Source: Desulfitobacterium hafniense DCB-2 (GTDB lineage Bacteria > Bacillota > Desulfitobacteriia > Desulfitobacteriales > Desulfitobacteriaceae). Taken from it: 64,000 nucleotides of DNA. The notes below the pieces were generated by a model, which ran no database searches, had not been told where the DNA came from, and saw only the letters and a list, made by a program, of their open reading frames with translations. Below are positions 1 through 8,177 of the stretch, piece after piece. Numbering within the stretch: position 1 is the stretch's first letter; each line of letters begins with the position of its first letter. Where the stretch lies: contig NC_011830.1 in the NCBI RefSeq assembly GCF_000021925.1, positions 3,011,001 to 3,075,000 of the forward strand, read 5' to 3'. A program made the position numbers and the translations under genes.

Positions 1-374
1 AGCCTTTAGATTATCTTCAGCCGTTAACTCCAAGGTTTTGGCCATAGTTTCCTCCGATGTTCCGGTTGCTTCCTGATAATAGTTGGCTACAATAGTTCCG
101 GTGTAATCAGGGTACATCTGGATGTCATTGTTCTCCAAAGCCGTCCAGGCTACATTGGAGCCGCCAAGATTAACTTTTCTGTCCACGGTTAGATCCGTAT
201 GTGCTTCCACCAGGTCAGCCATCATATGAGCAATAATAATGTTCTCCGTAAAGTTTTTCGAGCCGACTGTGATGCTTTCGCCACTCTTTGCCGCACTGCT
301 GCTGCAGCCCACTAAAGCAAGCATCAACACACCAACCAAACTCCACATCATAAGGTTCTTTTTCATCATCATAG
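1..374 (-). CDS. opuCC: Glycine betaine/choline ABC substrate-binding lipoprotein, partial
   Basis: The reading frame is open to the left edge, so the C-terminus is missing. It starts at one of three consecutive ATGs (374, 371, 368) behind a GGAAAGGTGA ribosome site. The N-terminus has a KK-containing signal, a hydrophobic core and a lipobox ending LVGCSSS, so it should be a membrane-anchored lipoprotein. The following VGSKNFTEN and YPDYTGT segments are typical of OpuAC/OsmF-type quaternary-amine binding proteins. It is the last visible gene of the operon, 66 bp after the permease. A second permease may follow outside the window. Confidence 0.88.
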
Positions 375-440
375 TCACCTTTCCTTTCTCTTCATACTCT
401 TCGGTAGTTTGCGAAGTGTCCACTCCGCATCAAGTCCCCC

Positions 441-1097
441 CTACACCTTCAGCCCCCTTGGTGTGGTTGTTTTTTCCAGCCTGCCCAGCAGCCAATCAAG
501 CAGCAGGGCCAATAACGCCGCCGGAAAAGCTCCAATCAGCACCAGGGCATCCAGGTTTCTGGATATACCAATAAAGATGAAATCCCCCAGACCGCCGGCA
601 CCGATAAAAGCCGCCAGGGTAGCTGTACCAACGTTAATGACGGTAGCGGTGCGGATCCCGGCCATCATGACACTCAGGGCAAGGGGCAGCTGGACTTTAG
701 TAAGGATCTGCCAATCTGTCATCCCCATGCCTTTAGCCGCTTCGATGGTCGCTTTATCTACATCCTTAATACCGGTAAAGGTGTTGCGGATAATGGGCAA
801 CAAGGAGTACAGGAACAAGGCCGCCACCGCTGTTTTGATACCGATCCCGAAAAGAGGAATCATAAAACCCAGCAAAGCCAGACCTGGGATAGTCTGAAGA
901 ATACCGGCTACGCCCAGAACAGGCCCTTCCAAGGCTTTGACACGGGTAATCAGAATACCAAGGGGAACACCAATGGTAATGGCAATCAGCATGGAAATGA
1001 AGACCAACTCAATGTGCTGAAGCAAAGCCGCTGTTAAGTCAGGCCAACGCATTTCCAACTGAAGTATAATCTGGGTCCATAAAGACTCATTTCTCAT
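441..1097 (-). CDS. opuCB: Glycine betaine/choline ABC permease
   Basis: Integral membrane protein of about 218 residues with roughly six hydrophobic segments and the EAAKGMG cytoplasmic-loop motif that contacts the ATPase in binding-protein-dependent permeases. A longer reading frame begins at 1133, but the ATG at 1097 has GGAGGGTGCAG just upstream and overlaps the end of the ATPase gene, so I take 1097. It would form the membrane channel for compatible-solute uptake together with the ATPase and binding protein on either side. The choice between betaine, carnitine and choline cannot be read from sequence. Confidence 0.88.
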   Translation of the reverse strand: MRNESLWTQIILQLEMRWPDLTAALLQHIELVFISMLIAITIGVPLGILITRVKALEGPVLGVAGILQTIPGLALLGFMIPLFGIGIKTAVAALFLYSLLPIIRNTFTGIKDVDKATIEAAKGMGMTDWQILTKVQLPLALSVMMAGIRTATVINVGTATLAAFIGAGGLGDFIFIGISRNLDALVLIGAFPAALLALLLDWLLGRLEKTTTPRGLKV

Positions 1098-2226
1098 CTG
1101 CACCCTCCCCTTCACCGGACCACTGGTTGGCAAAAAAACTTAACAGTGAACCGCGGGTCACTGCGCCGACAACTTTTTGCAGCTCATTGACCACGGGTAT
1201 AATGCCATAGGCAGCCGTGTTGATCATTTGCAGGGCATCCTTGGCTGTAGCTGTATTGGCGAGAACCCTGTCCACCGGTTGGACGATTTCGGCTAAAGTC
1301 TGAATCATTTCTTTTTTAGCATGCAATTCATAGCTGGGTATAATCCCCAACAACTTTCCTTTTTCATCGCAGACAATCAAGGTATCGGTCTTGCGCTGAC
1401 GCATAAAGCTGATGGCGACAACCGGCGTCTTGGAGGGGAGAATGATGGCCGGGTTGTCACGCATGATATCGGTAATGGGAATATAATCCGGGTTTTGGTA
1501 GATTCTGTTCTTGCCAATAAATTCCTCAACAAAGCCATGGGCAGGATTGCTCAGCAATTGGTCGGGGGTGTCCAGCTGCAACAGCTCGCCATCCCGTAAA
1601 ACAGCGATACGATCGCCAAGCTTGAGGGCTTCATCCATGTCATGGGTAACAAAAACAATGGTTTTATGCATTTCCGACTGAATGCGCAGCAATTCATCCT
1701 GAAGCTGCTCCCGGGTCATGGGATCCAGTGCCCCAAAAGGCTCATCCATGAGAATAATATCGGGATTGGCTGCCAGGGCCCTGGCCACCCCCACCCGCTG
1801 CTGCTGCCCACCGGAAAGCTCCCGGGGATAGCGTTTGGCAAATACTCCGGCGTCCAGCCCCACTACATCCATCAGATAAGCAACGCGTTCTTTGAGCTTC
1901 GACTCCGGCCATTTTTTCAGCCTCGGTATCAGGGCTATGTTATTTTCAATGGTATAGTGCGGAAACAAACCTACCTGCTGAATGACATAGCCGATATTGC
2001 GGCGGAGAGGCACCGGGTCAATGCTGTCGATATCCTGCCCGTCAATGGTGATTTTTCCCCCTGTATGAGGAATCAGGCGGTTAATCATTTTCATCGTCGT
2101 TGTCTTTCCGCAGCCGCTGGGGCCGATGAGTACCATCAGTTCGCCGCTGTTTATCTCGAAATTAAGTGATTTCACGGCTTCGGTACCATCATCGTATTTT
2201 TTACTGACATTTTCGAATTTGATCAT
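1087..2226 (-). CDS. opuCA: Glycine betaine/choline ABC ATP-binding protein with CBS domains
   Basis: The 379-residue protein has an ABC ATPase in residues 1-240: Walker A GPSGCGKTT, signature LSGGQQQR, Walker B DEPFGALDP and the H-loop TH. The last ~130 residues form a tandem CBS pair, which in OpuA/OpuC-type ATPases senses ionic strength or nucleotides. It is the first gene of the minus-strand operon and overlaps the permease start by 11 bp. Its start has AGGAGGAGG about 12 bases upstream. Expression is probably induced by osmotic stress; a 22-bp inverted repeat lies in its leader. Confidence 0.93.
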   Translation of the reverse strand: MIKFENVSKKYDDGTEAVKSLNFEINSGELMVLIGPSGCGKTTTMKMINRLIPHTGGKITIDGQDIDSIDPVPLRRNIGYVIQQVGLFPHYTIENNIALIPRLKKWPESKLKERVAYLMDVVGLDAGVFAKRYPRELSGGQQQRVGVARALAANPDIILMDEPFGALDPMTREQLQDELLRIQSEMHKTIVFVTHDMDEALKLGDRIAVLRDGELLQLDTPDQLLSNPAHGFVEEFIGKNRIYQNPDYIPITDIMRDNPAIILPSKTPVVAISFMRQRKTDTLIVCDEKGKLLGIIPSYELHAKKEMIQTLAEIVQPVDRVLANTATAKDALQMINTAAYGIIPVVNELQKVVGAVTRGSLLSFFANQWSGEGEGADEK

Positions 2227-2262
2227 ATACGCTCAAACCTCCTCCTAGAAAATTTTAACATG

Positions 2263-2317
2263 ATCAAGGGCAGATGACAACTTATAAAACTCTAGTAAGT
2301 TGTCATCTGCCCTTGAT
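2263..2317. repeat. Perfect 22-bp inverted repeat upstream of opuCA
   Basis: Arms at 2263-2284 and 2296-2317 are exact reverse complements around an 11-nt loop. It lies 37 bp upstream of the opuCA start, so on the minus strand it is in the promoter or leader. Neither side has a clean U-run, which argues against a simple terminator. It could be an operator or an RNA hairpin controlling the osmoprotectant operon. Confidence 0.85.
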
Positions 2318-2465
2318 TCGTTCTCTTTTTCATATACCACGCCCCGTAAAAAACCCCCCGGACCATTGTCCGAAGGAGTATCAAATACGGTATTATTCTT
2401 TATTAAATGCATGATGTCTACGAAAATTTTATTAACATTTAATTTAGCGCTTAGCTTTGATAACC

Positions 2466-2494
2466 TTGACAGCTTGTGAGCATTTTGTTATATT
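2466..2494 (+). promoter_or_regulatory. SigA-type promoter of tRNA-Pro
   Basis: TTGACA at 2466-2471 and TATATT at 2489-2494 are separated by 17 bp, and the expected start near 2501 is about 13 nt before the tRNA. Confidence 0.85.
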
Positions 2495-2513
2495 ATAAAG
2501 CGTTCGGTAAAAA

Positions 2514-2590
2514 CGGGGTGTGGCTCAGTTTGGTAGAGCGCTGCGTTCGGGACGCAGAGGCCGCAGGTTCAAATCCTGTCACCCCGACCA
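2514..2590 (+). tRNA. tRNA-Pro(CGG)
   Basis: The acceptor strands CGGGGTG and CACCCCG pair over 7 bp and the CCA end is encoded (ends at 2590). The anticodon stem CTGCG/CGCAG encloses a 7-nt loop with anticodon CGG, and the T-loop GTTCAAATC is present. It is a stand-alone unit with its own promoter and terminator. Confidence 0.97.
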
Positions 2591-2606
2591 CTACATAGGC
2601 GAATAG

Positions 2607-2629
2607 AGAGTCCTTCGGGGCTCTTTTTT
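2607..2629 (+). terminator. Rho-independent terminator of tRNA-Pro
   Basis: AGAGTCC/GGGCTCT stem closed by a TTCG tetraloop and followed by a T-run. Confidence 0.9.
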
Positions 2630-2846
2630 CTTTACGAGTTTAGATTACTTACAACACGAGATATTGATTACGGATAAACCTATAGGATTACATATTGCCC
2701 GCGATTGGATTATTAAATGTTTTTAATTGCGGAATAGTATGGATTAGTATTATCAGTCGATTCGACGCTTTTGGGGGGAATTTTCAAAAAATATATGTCA
2801 CCAAACGCCCCTTCAATTCGTGTTAGTGGTGTAAGGAGGTGAGAGC

Positions 2847-3365
2847 ATGAACCGCATATCCCGATCAGCGGAAGAAATCGAGAGCGTTATCAGAGAGTAC
2901 AGCGATATGCTCTACAGAATCTGTTTGGTAATGCTTGGCTCACAGCAGAATGCTGAAGATGCTCTGCAGGATATTTTTGTGAAATATATTTCAAAGGCAC
3001 CGGTTTTCACCGGGGCGGAACATCAGAAAGCCTGGCTGATCCGCGTGGCTGCAAATGTCTGCAAAGACATGCGCAGGTTTAATTTCCGTCATAAGCACAT
3101 GAACATTGAGAGATTGTCGGAGTTCTGCAAATCTGAGGAAGACTCAGGTATATTGGAGGCAGTCTTCTCGCTGCCCGCACAGTACAGAATGGTTTTGTTT
3201 CTGCATTATGTCGAAGGCTATGATGTGGGCAGTATCGCGCATATGGCAGATATTTCGCCTGCAGCGGTGAAAAAACGTCTTCAGCGCGGCAGGGAAAAAT
3301 TAAAGCTCAAATACACAGAGGAGGATTTCGGATATGAAAAAACACCAGTTAAGACAAGCATTTAG
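2847..3365 (+). CDS. ECF-type RNA polymerase sigma factor
   Basis: A 172-residue protein with the two-domain ECF sigma layout. Region 2 is about residues 10-80, with the AEDALQDIF signature and KAWLIRVAANVCKD. Region 4 is about residues 105-160, an HTH with YVEGYDVGSIA and AVKKRLQRGREKL. The start is preceded by AAGGAGGTGAGAGC. It overlaps the next gene by 32 bp, so the two are translationally coupled, as is usual for an ECF sigma and its anti-sigma. The signal and regulon are unknown. Confidence 0.92.
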   Translation: MNRISRSAEEIESVIREYSDMLYRICLVMLGSQQNAEDALQDIFVKYISKAPVFTGAEHQKAWLIRVAANVCKDMRRFNFRHKHMNIERLSEFCKSEEDSGILEAVFSLPAQYRMVLFLHYVEGYDVGSIAHMADISPAAVKKRLQRGREKLKLKYTEEDFGYEKTPVKTSI

Positions 3366-4053
3366 CGGCATACATATCACAGCTGAACTACAGCAGCGCC
3401 TGATTGAGAATTGCACCCGTTCAGCGGCTGCGGAAGCCAAAGCCAAAGCTTATCGGCTCCCCAGAAGATGGCTCGCTCTGGCAGCGTCACTGACCCTATT
3501 TGTGGCATGTTTCTCTCAAACCACATATGGAAGTTCGTTCTATGAGAAATTTGTCGGCGTGGTTTTGGGCGGGCACACATACTACTTAACCGGCCCGGTT
3601 CCGGCGAATGATGTTCCTGATCCCAGCTTAATGAAGGACTCAAGCGAAGAAAACCACACCGACAGCCGCCGCCCCGGGTTCACTGACTTGGCCGAAGCGC
3701 AAGCGTATCTCGACTTTGAACTGAAACTCCCTACCTACCTTCCCGAAGGCTATCAGCTTGACAGGATCAGCCTGTATACCACCAATAACGATGCCATCAG
3801 CGGAGAGTATGCCGACATTTTCTTTACCAAAGGCAAGCGGCTTATCTATCTCCAGACAAGGCTCATGAACGAAAAAACAAGCTTTGCAACGGAACTGGGC
3901 AATATGAAGCTGACCGAAATCAATGGATACAGTGCGCTGCAGGGAAGAAAGAATTTAGATGTTGATATCAATGGCGTGATGTATATGTTCAGCGCATCGA
4001 AAGCCGATGTAGGCGCCGATGAACTGATAAAGATGGTGGAATCAATCGACTGA
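3334..4053 (+). CDS. Membrane-anchored DUF4367-like protein, probable anti-sigma partner
   Basis: This 239-residue protein has a ~45-residue cytoplasmic N-terminus, one membrane span around residues 44-62 (WLALAASLTLFVACF) and an extracytoplasmic domain whose LPTYLPEGYQL stretch matches the DUF4367 type. The ATG has GAGGAGGATTTCGGAT upstream inside the sigma gene. Position, coupling and topology suggest that it sequesters the upstream ECF sigma at the membrane. No zinc-binding HxxxCxxC motif is visible, so it is not a classical ZAS anti-sigma. Confidence 0.75.
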   Translation: MKKHQLRQAFSGIHITAELQQRLIENCTRSAAAEAKAKAYRLPRRWLALAASLTLFVACFSQTTYGSSFYEKFVGVVLGGHTYYLTGPVPANDVPDPSLMKDSSEENHTDSRRPGFTDLAEAQAYLDFELKLPTYLPEGYQLDRISLYTTNNDAISGEYADIFFTKGKRLIYLQTRLMNEKTSFATELGNMKLTEINGYSALQGRKNLDVDINGVMYMFSASKADVGADELIKMVESID

Positions 4054-4110
4054 TTTCAGCGAATCTAAATTTCCACTACGAATGGCCACCGAATGTTCAT
4101 AGGGCAAATC

Positions 4111-4138
4111 AGGCTGACATAGCGTCAGCCTATTTTTG
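4111..4138 (+). terminator. Terminator after the ECF sigma/anti-sigma pair
   Basis: AGGCTGAC (4111-4118) pairs with GTCAGCCT (4124-4131) around a 5-nt loop, followed by ATTTTTGTT. Confidence 0.9.
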
Positions 4139-4164
4139 TTGCGATACGCAAGGAATACCGGATA

Positions 4165-4173
4165 TGGTATAAT
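4165..4173 (+). promoter_or_regulatory. Extended -10 promoter for the GNAT gene
   Basis: TGG directly followed by TATAAT at 4168-4173, about 45 bp upstream of the gene start. No good -35 box is visible, in line with an extended -10 promoter. Confidence 0.55.
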
Positions 4174-4219
4174 TTAAACATAACGACACTATCCTATCAA
4201 TATCACGGGAGGCAAAGCC

Positions 4220-4777
4220 ATGTTGCAGGGAAAAAAGACCTTTCTCCGTCCGCTGGAGCTTGATGATATCCCCATTTTTTATCAATGGTATAACAACCAA
4301 AACCTTAATTATTGGGCGAATGCCGCCTGGCCTTTGAGCACAATGCTTAGCGAAGAGGAAATCGAAGAACGCTTTTTCACCCCCCAGAAAGACGGCAGCC
4401 GCTATCTCATTCTCAATGAAGAGCAAAAGCCCATCGGAACCGTAGGCTATCGGGATGTCAATCTCCCCGCCCGCTCGGCGGTACTGTTCATCGTTATTGG
4501 TGAAAGCGATTATTGGAACCGTGGCTATGGCACGGACGCTTTGAAAGTGTTGATCGACTATCTTTTCTATCAGTGGAATTTTCATCGCCTGAGCCTCGAT
4601 TTATGGGACGGGAATCTGCGTGCTTTAAAAGCCTATGAGAAACTGGGTTTTAAGGTTGAAGGCAGATTAAGGCAGGCGCGCTTTGTCTTAGGTGAGTATC
4701 GCGATGGGATCCTCATGGGCTTGCTGCGGGATGAATATCTGGAGCACCATCCCCCTCATCCTCCTCAAGGGATCTAA
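4220..4777 (+). CDS. GNAT acetyltransferase, RimJ/RimL type
   Basis: The 185-residue protein has the RimJ/RimL layout: an N-terminal LRPLELDDIPIFYQWYNN segment and an acetyl-CoA-binding motif around residues 95-105 (GESDYWNRGYGTDAL), then NLRALKAYEKLGFKVEGRLR. The start has GGGAGGCAAAGCC upstream. Such enzymes acetylate protein N-termini, polyamines or antibiotics, but the substrate cannot be inferred. It lies alone between a terminator and the riboflavin riboswitch promoter. Confidence 0.85.
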   Translation: MLQGKKTFLRPLELDDIPIFYQWYNNQNLNYWANAAWPLSTMLSEEEIEERFFTPQKDGSRYLILNEEQKPIGTVGYRDVNLPARSAVLFIVIGESDYWNRGYGTDALKVLIDYLFYQWNFHRLSLDLWDGNLRALKAYEKLGFKVEGRLRQARFVLGEYRDGILMGLLRDEYLEHHPPHPPQGI

Positions 4778-4791
4778 ATTTTCTTAAAGGG

Positions 4792-4820
4792 TTGAATTCA
4801 TCAATAAGTTAGAGTATTAT
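4792..4820 (+). promoter_or_regulatory. Promoter of the riboflavin operon
   Basis: TTGAAT (4792-4797) and TATTAT (4815-4820) are separated by exactly 17 bp. The predicted start near 4827 is about 11 nt before P1 of the riboswitch. Confidence 0.75.
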
Positions 4821-4837
4821 ATATAAGTAATTGAATA

Positions 4838-4942
4838 CCTCTGGGGATTGGTGAAATTCCATACCGGCGGTCAAGCCCGCGAGCCATTATGGCAGATCTG
4901 GTGTAATTCCAGAGCCGACAGTAAAGTCTGGATGAGAAGAGG
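4838..4942 (+). promoter_or_regulatory. FMN riboswitch (RFN element)
   Basis: The conserved RFN blocks are present in order: GGTGAAATTCC, ACCGGCGGTCAAGCCCGCGAGC, GGCAGATCTGGTG, TTCCAGAGCCGACAGT and AAGTCTGGATGAGA. P1 is CCTCT (4838-4842) with AGAGG (4938-4942). It senses FMN and should stop transcription of the ribD-ribE-ribBA-ribH operon when flavin is plentiful. The terminator follows at 4987. Confidence 0.97.
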
Positions 4943-4986
4943 AAATTAAAGTGCTGATGCGCTTTTTATTTGCTATGGTTTTTAGG

Positions 4987-5014
4987 CCCCAGAGAATGAA
5001 CTCTGGGGTTTTTT
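4987..5014 (+). terminator. Riboswitch-controlled terminator
   Basis: CCCCAGAG (4987-4994), a 6-nt loop, CTCTGGGG (5001-5008) and TTTTTT. The left arm is also exactly complementary to 4839-4846 in the 5' strand of riboswitch P1, which gives a mutually exclusive antiterminator pairing. Confidence 0.93.
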
Positions 5015-5056
5015 ATAGTGTTTTTATGGGAAACTAAGCAAAACTAACTCAAAGAG

Positions 5057-6175
5057 ATGGGAAACGGCGGCGATCACATGGAACTTGACAATCATTACAT
5101 GTCCCGGGCCCTGGAATTGGCAGCCTTGGCTATGGGCAGAACCAGTCCCAATCCCCTGGTGGGATGTGTCATCGTTAAGGATGGCGCTATTGTCGGTGAA
5201 GGATATCATCAGAAAGCCGGCACTCCCCATGCCGAAGTTCACGCTCTGCAGGCAGCCGGAGAACATGCCCGGGGAGCCACAGCCTATGTTACTTTAGAGC
5301 CTTGTTCTCATTTCGGGAAAACCCCTCCCTGTGCCGACGCACTGATTAAAGCCGGAATCCAACGCGTTGTCGTGGCTATGGTGGATCCCAATCCCTTAGT
5401 GGGCGGACAAGGGATCACCCGCTTGCGGGCAGCCGGCATTCAGGTTGATGTGGGGCTTAAAGAAAAGGAAGCCAGGACCTTAAACAAGGGCTTTCTAAAG
5501 GCCATGCAGACCGGCCTTCCCTTTGTCCTCTACAAATCGGCTTTAACCCTTGATGGTAAAATAGCGACGGAGTCAGGTGACTCCAAATGGGTTACCAATG
5601 AAGCCTCCCGTGCCTATGTCCACCGGCTGCGCGATCACTTCGATGTGATTATGGTGGGCAGTGAAACCGTGCGCCAGGATAATCCTGCTTTGAATTGCCG
5701 GATTGACGAAGGCCGTGATCCGGTGCGCTTGATCGTGGATGGAACATTGCAAATTCCTCTGCAGGCCGCCGTACTTGCTTCCTCCTGTACCGCCCCCTGT
5801 CTCATCGCCACCACGGCCTCCGCTCCTTTGGATAAGCTGAAGGCCTTGCGGGCTCTGGAGAATGTAGAGGTTTGGCAGTATGATTCCCCCCGTTATGTTC
5901 CTTTAAAAGACCTGCTGGGAGATTTAGTCAAACGGGGTTGGAACTCTGTATTGCTGGAGGGCGGCGGCGGGCTGGCCGGCTCCCTGCTCCGCGAGCAGCT
6001 TATCGATGAGGTGGAGTTTATCTATGCGCCCAAGCTCATCGGAGGCAAAGGTCCTTCCCCCCTGACCGGACTTGAGCTTCCTTTGATGGCACAGGCGATT
6101 CCTTTAGAATTTCTGGAGATCGACGGAGGAACCGGGGATCTCCGGGTACGGGCCAAAGTAAATTATGCCGATTAA
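5057..6175 (+). CDS. ribD: Bifunctional riboflavin deaminase/reductase RibD
   Basis: The protein catalyses steps two and three of riboflavin synthesis: deamination of the GTP-derived pyrimidine and reduction of its ribosyl side chain. The N-terminal deaminase domain carries the zinc ligands in HAEVHAL and PCSHFGKTPPC. The reductase domain follows from about residue 150 (KSALTLDGKIA, SKWVTNE, EGGGGLAGSLL). First gene after the riboswitch. Neither candidate start has a strong ribosome site: the ATG at 5057 gives 372 residues, while the ATG at 5078 (MELDNHYM) matches the family N-terminus better. Confidence 0.95.
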   Translation: MGNGGDHMELDNHYMSRALELAALAMGRTSPNPLVGCVIVKDGAIVGEGYHQKAGTPHAEVHALQAAGEHARGATAYVTLEPCSHFGKTPPCADALIKAGIQRVVVAMVDPNPLVGGQGITRLRAAGIQVDVGLKEKEARTLNKGFLKAMQTGLPFVLYKSALTLDGKIATESGDSKWVTNEASRAYVHRLRDHFDVIMVGSETVRQDNPALNCRIDEGRDPVRLIVDGTLQIPLQAAVLASSCTAPCLIATTASAPLDKLKALRALENVEVWQYDSPRYVPLKDLLGDLVKRGWNSVLLEGGGGLAGSLLREQLIDEVEFIYAPKLIGGKGPSPLTGLELPLMAQAIPLEFLEIDGGTGDLRVRAKVNYAD

Positions 6176-6213
6176 GTAGTCATCCGATTAAGCAGTCATC
6201 CGATTAAACAGTC
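6168..6213. repeat. 16-bp tandem repeat at the ribD 3' end
   Basis: About 2.9 copies of a 16-bp unit (CCGATTAAGYAGTCAT) start within the last codons of ribD and run to the ribE ribosome site. The ribD stop codon TAA lies in the first copy and is repeated in each. Confidence 0.85.
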
Positions 6214-6230
6214 AAAAGAGGTGAGTGAAC

Positions 6231-6875
6231 ATGTTTACCGGTATCATCGAAGAGTTAGGCAAGGTAACGGATCTGAAGGTTCTGCCCGATTCCGCTCAAT
6301 TGACCCTGGAAGGAACTAAAGTGCTTGAAAGCACCCAAATCGGGGACAGCATCGCTGTCAACGGCATCTGCCTCACGGTGGTGAAAATGCAGGGAAATTT
6401 ATTTACCGTGGATGTCATGGCCGAAACTTTACATAAAACCAACCTCAAGGAATGCAGCCGGGGAACGCAGGTCAACCTGGAGCGGGCTCTGCAGCTCTCC
6501 ACCCGATTGGGCGGCCATCTGGTAAGCGGTCATGTGGACGGAGTGGGCACCATTCAAAAGATCACCCCGGTGGGAATTGCCCGGGTCTTTACCATCAAAG
6601 CCACTCCGGAACTTTTAAACTATGTCTTGCCCAAAGGCTCCATCGCCATTGACGGCATTTCTCTTACCGTGGTGGAGCTCCTTCCTCAGGCTTTTACCGT
6701 ATCCCTGATCCCCCATACCCGCCAAGAAACTACCTTAGGCTTTAAAGGCGTGGGCGATGTGGTTAATCTGGAAACCGACCTGATCGGAAAGTATGTGGCA
6801 CGGTTCATGGAGAAAAAAGAAGCCCCCCGAAAGGATTTATCCATGAGTTTCTTAGCCGAAAACGGCTTTATCTAG
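6231..6875 (+). CDS. ribE: Riboflavin synthase alpha subunit
   Basis: Catalyses dismutation of two lumazine molecules to riboflavin. The protein has two internally homologous lumazine-binding halves, each with the pattern GDSIAVNGICLTV or GSIAIDGISLTV, and starts with the family's MFTGIIEE. Length of about 214 residues is usual. The ATG at 6231 has AGAGGTGAGTGAAC upstream; an in-frame GTG lies 6 bp earlier. It is the second gene of the rib operon, 55 bp after ribD. Confidence 0.97.
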   Translation: MFTGIIEELGKVTDLKVLPDSAQLTLEGTKVLESTQIGDSIAVNGICLTVVKMQGNLFTVDVMAETLHKTNLKECSRGTQVNLERALQLSTRLGGHLVSGHVDGVGTIQKITPVGIARVFTIKATPELLNYVLPKGSIAIDGISLTVVELLPQAFTVSLIPHTRQETTLGFKGVGDVVNLETDLIGKYVARFMEKKEAPRKDLSMSFLAENGFI

Positions 6876-6902
6876 ATTAGATTTTAGACAGGAGTGATCA
6901 AC

Positions 6903-8111
6903 ATGGAATTTCGCTTTAATACGATTGAAGAAGCCATCGAAGACATCCGCCAAGGCAAAATTATTGTCGTCGTGGATGACGAGGAAAGAGAAAACGAAGG
7001 GGATCTGCTGATGGCCGCAGAGAAAGCAACCCCTGAGGCGATCAATTTTATGGCCACCCATGGCCGGGGTTTAATCTGTGTCCCCATGACCGCCGAGCGC
7101 ATTCAAGCCTTAAATCTTGAACCCATGGTAACCCACAATACGGATCCCCATGGAACCGCCTTTACCGTGAGTGTGGATGGCTGCGACTGCACTACGGGAA
7201 TCTCCGCTTTTGAGCGGGCCAATACGGTAAAAGTCCTCCTTGATCCTCACAGCCGCCCCGAGAATCTCCGCCGTCCCGGACATATCTTCCCTCTCAAAGC
7301 CCGGGAAGGAGGGGTCCTGGTCCGCGCCGGTCATACAGAAGGCGCCGTTGATCTTGCCCGCTTGGCAGGCTTTCAACCGGCAGGGGTCATTTGCGAAATC
7401 TTGAAAGACGACGGCACCATGGCAAGGGTTCCCGACCTCATGGAATTCGTTAAAAAACACGATCTCAAAATGGTTACCATTAAAGATCTCATTCATTTCC
7501 GACGCCAAAAAGAAAAATTAGTGGAACGGGTGGTCGGTATTGAACTCCCTACAGACTTTGGGGACTTCAAAGCAGTGGGCTATCGGAGTTTATTGGATGG
7601 ACAAGAGCATATTGCCCTGGTCAAGGGGGATGTGGACGATGGTGAGCCGGTGCTGGTAAGGGTCCACTCAGAATGCCTGACCGGAGATGTTTTTCATTCC
7701 CGCCGCTGTGACTGCGGCGAGCAGCTTTCTGCCGCTCTGGAAAGCATTCAAAAAGAAGGCCGGGGAGTCTTGCTCTATATGCGCCAGGAAGGCCGGGGCA
7801 TTGGGCTGCTCAATAAGTTGAAGGCCTATAAATTGCAGGAAGAAGGCAAAGATACTGTGGAAGCTAATCTTGCCTTGGGTTTCCCTGCCGACCTCAGGGA
7901 TTACGGCGTAGGAGCTCAGATTCTGGTGGACTTAGGCATCCGCAAGGTACGGCTGATGACCAATAACCCCCGCAAAATCGTCGGTTTGGAAGGCTATGGC
8001 CTGGAGATTCAGGAGCGCGTTTCCATGGAAATGCCGGTTAAGCCTGAAAACCAGCATTATCTCCACACCAAGAAAATTAAATTGGGTCATTACCTGCCCG
8101 GCGTTCGTTAG
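6903..8111 (+). CDS. ribBA: Bifunctional DHBP synthase/GTP cyclohydrolase II
   Basis: A fusion of about 402 residues that makes both riboflavin precursors. Residues 1-200 are RibB (3,4-dihydroxy-2-butanone 4-phosphate synthase), with DDEERENEGDL and the RAGHTEG motif. Residues 205-402 are RibA (GTP cyclohydrolase II), with zinc ligands in CLTGDVFHSRRCDCGEQL and the RQEGRGIGL motif. The ATG at 6903 has AGGAGTGATCAAC upstream. It is 27 bp after ribE in the same operon. Confidence 0.97.
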   Translation: MEFRFNTIEEAIEDIRQGKIIVVVDDEERENEGDLLMAAEKATPEAINFMATHGRGLICVPMTAERIQALNLEPMVTHNTDPHGTAFTVSVDGCDCTTGISAFERANTVKVLLDPHSRPENLRRPGHIFPLKAREGGVLVRAGHTEGAVDLARLAGFQPAGVICEILKDDGTMARVPDLMEFVKKHDLKMVTIKDLIHFRRQKEKLVERVVGIELPTDFGDFKAVGYRSLLDGQEHIALVKGDVDDGEPVLVRVHSECLTGDVFHSRRCDCGEQLSAALESIQKEGRGVLLYMRQEGRGIGLLNKLKAYKLQEEGKDTVEANLALGFPADLRDYGVGAQILVDLGIRKVRLMTNNPRKIVGLEGYGLEIQERVSMEMPVKPENQHYLHTKKIKLGHYLPGVR

Positions 8112-8177
8112 TATTTAGAAAATGCTTACACTTTAAGCATACTTGTGATTCACGATGATTAGAAAGGATGAAGAACT

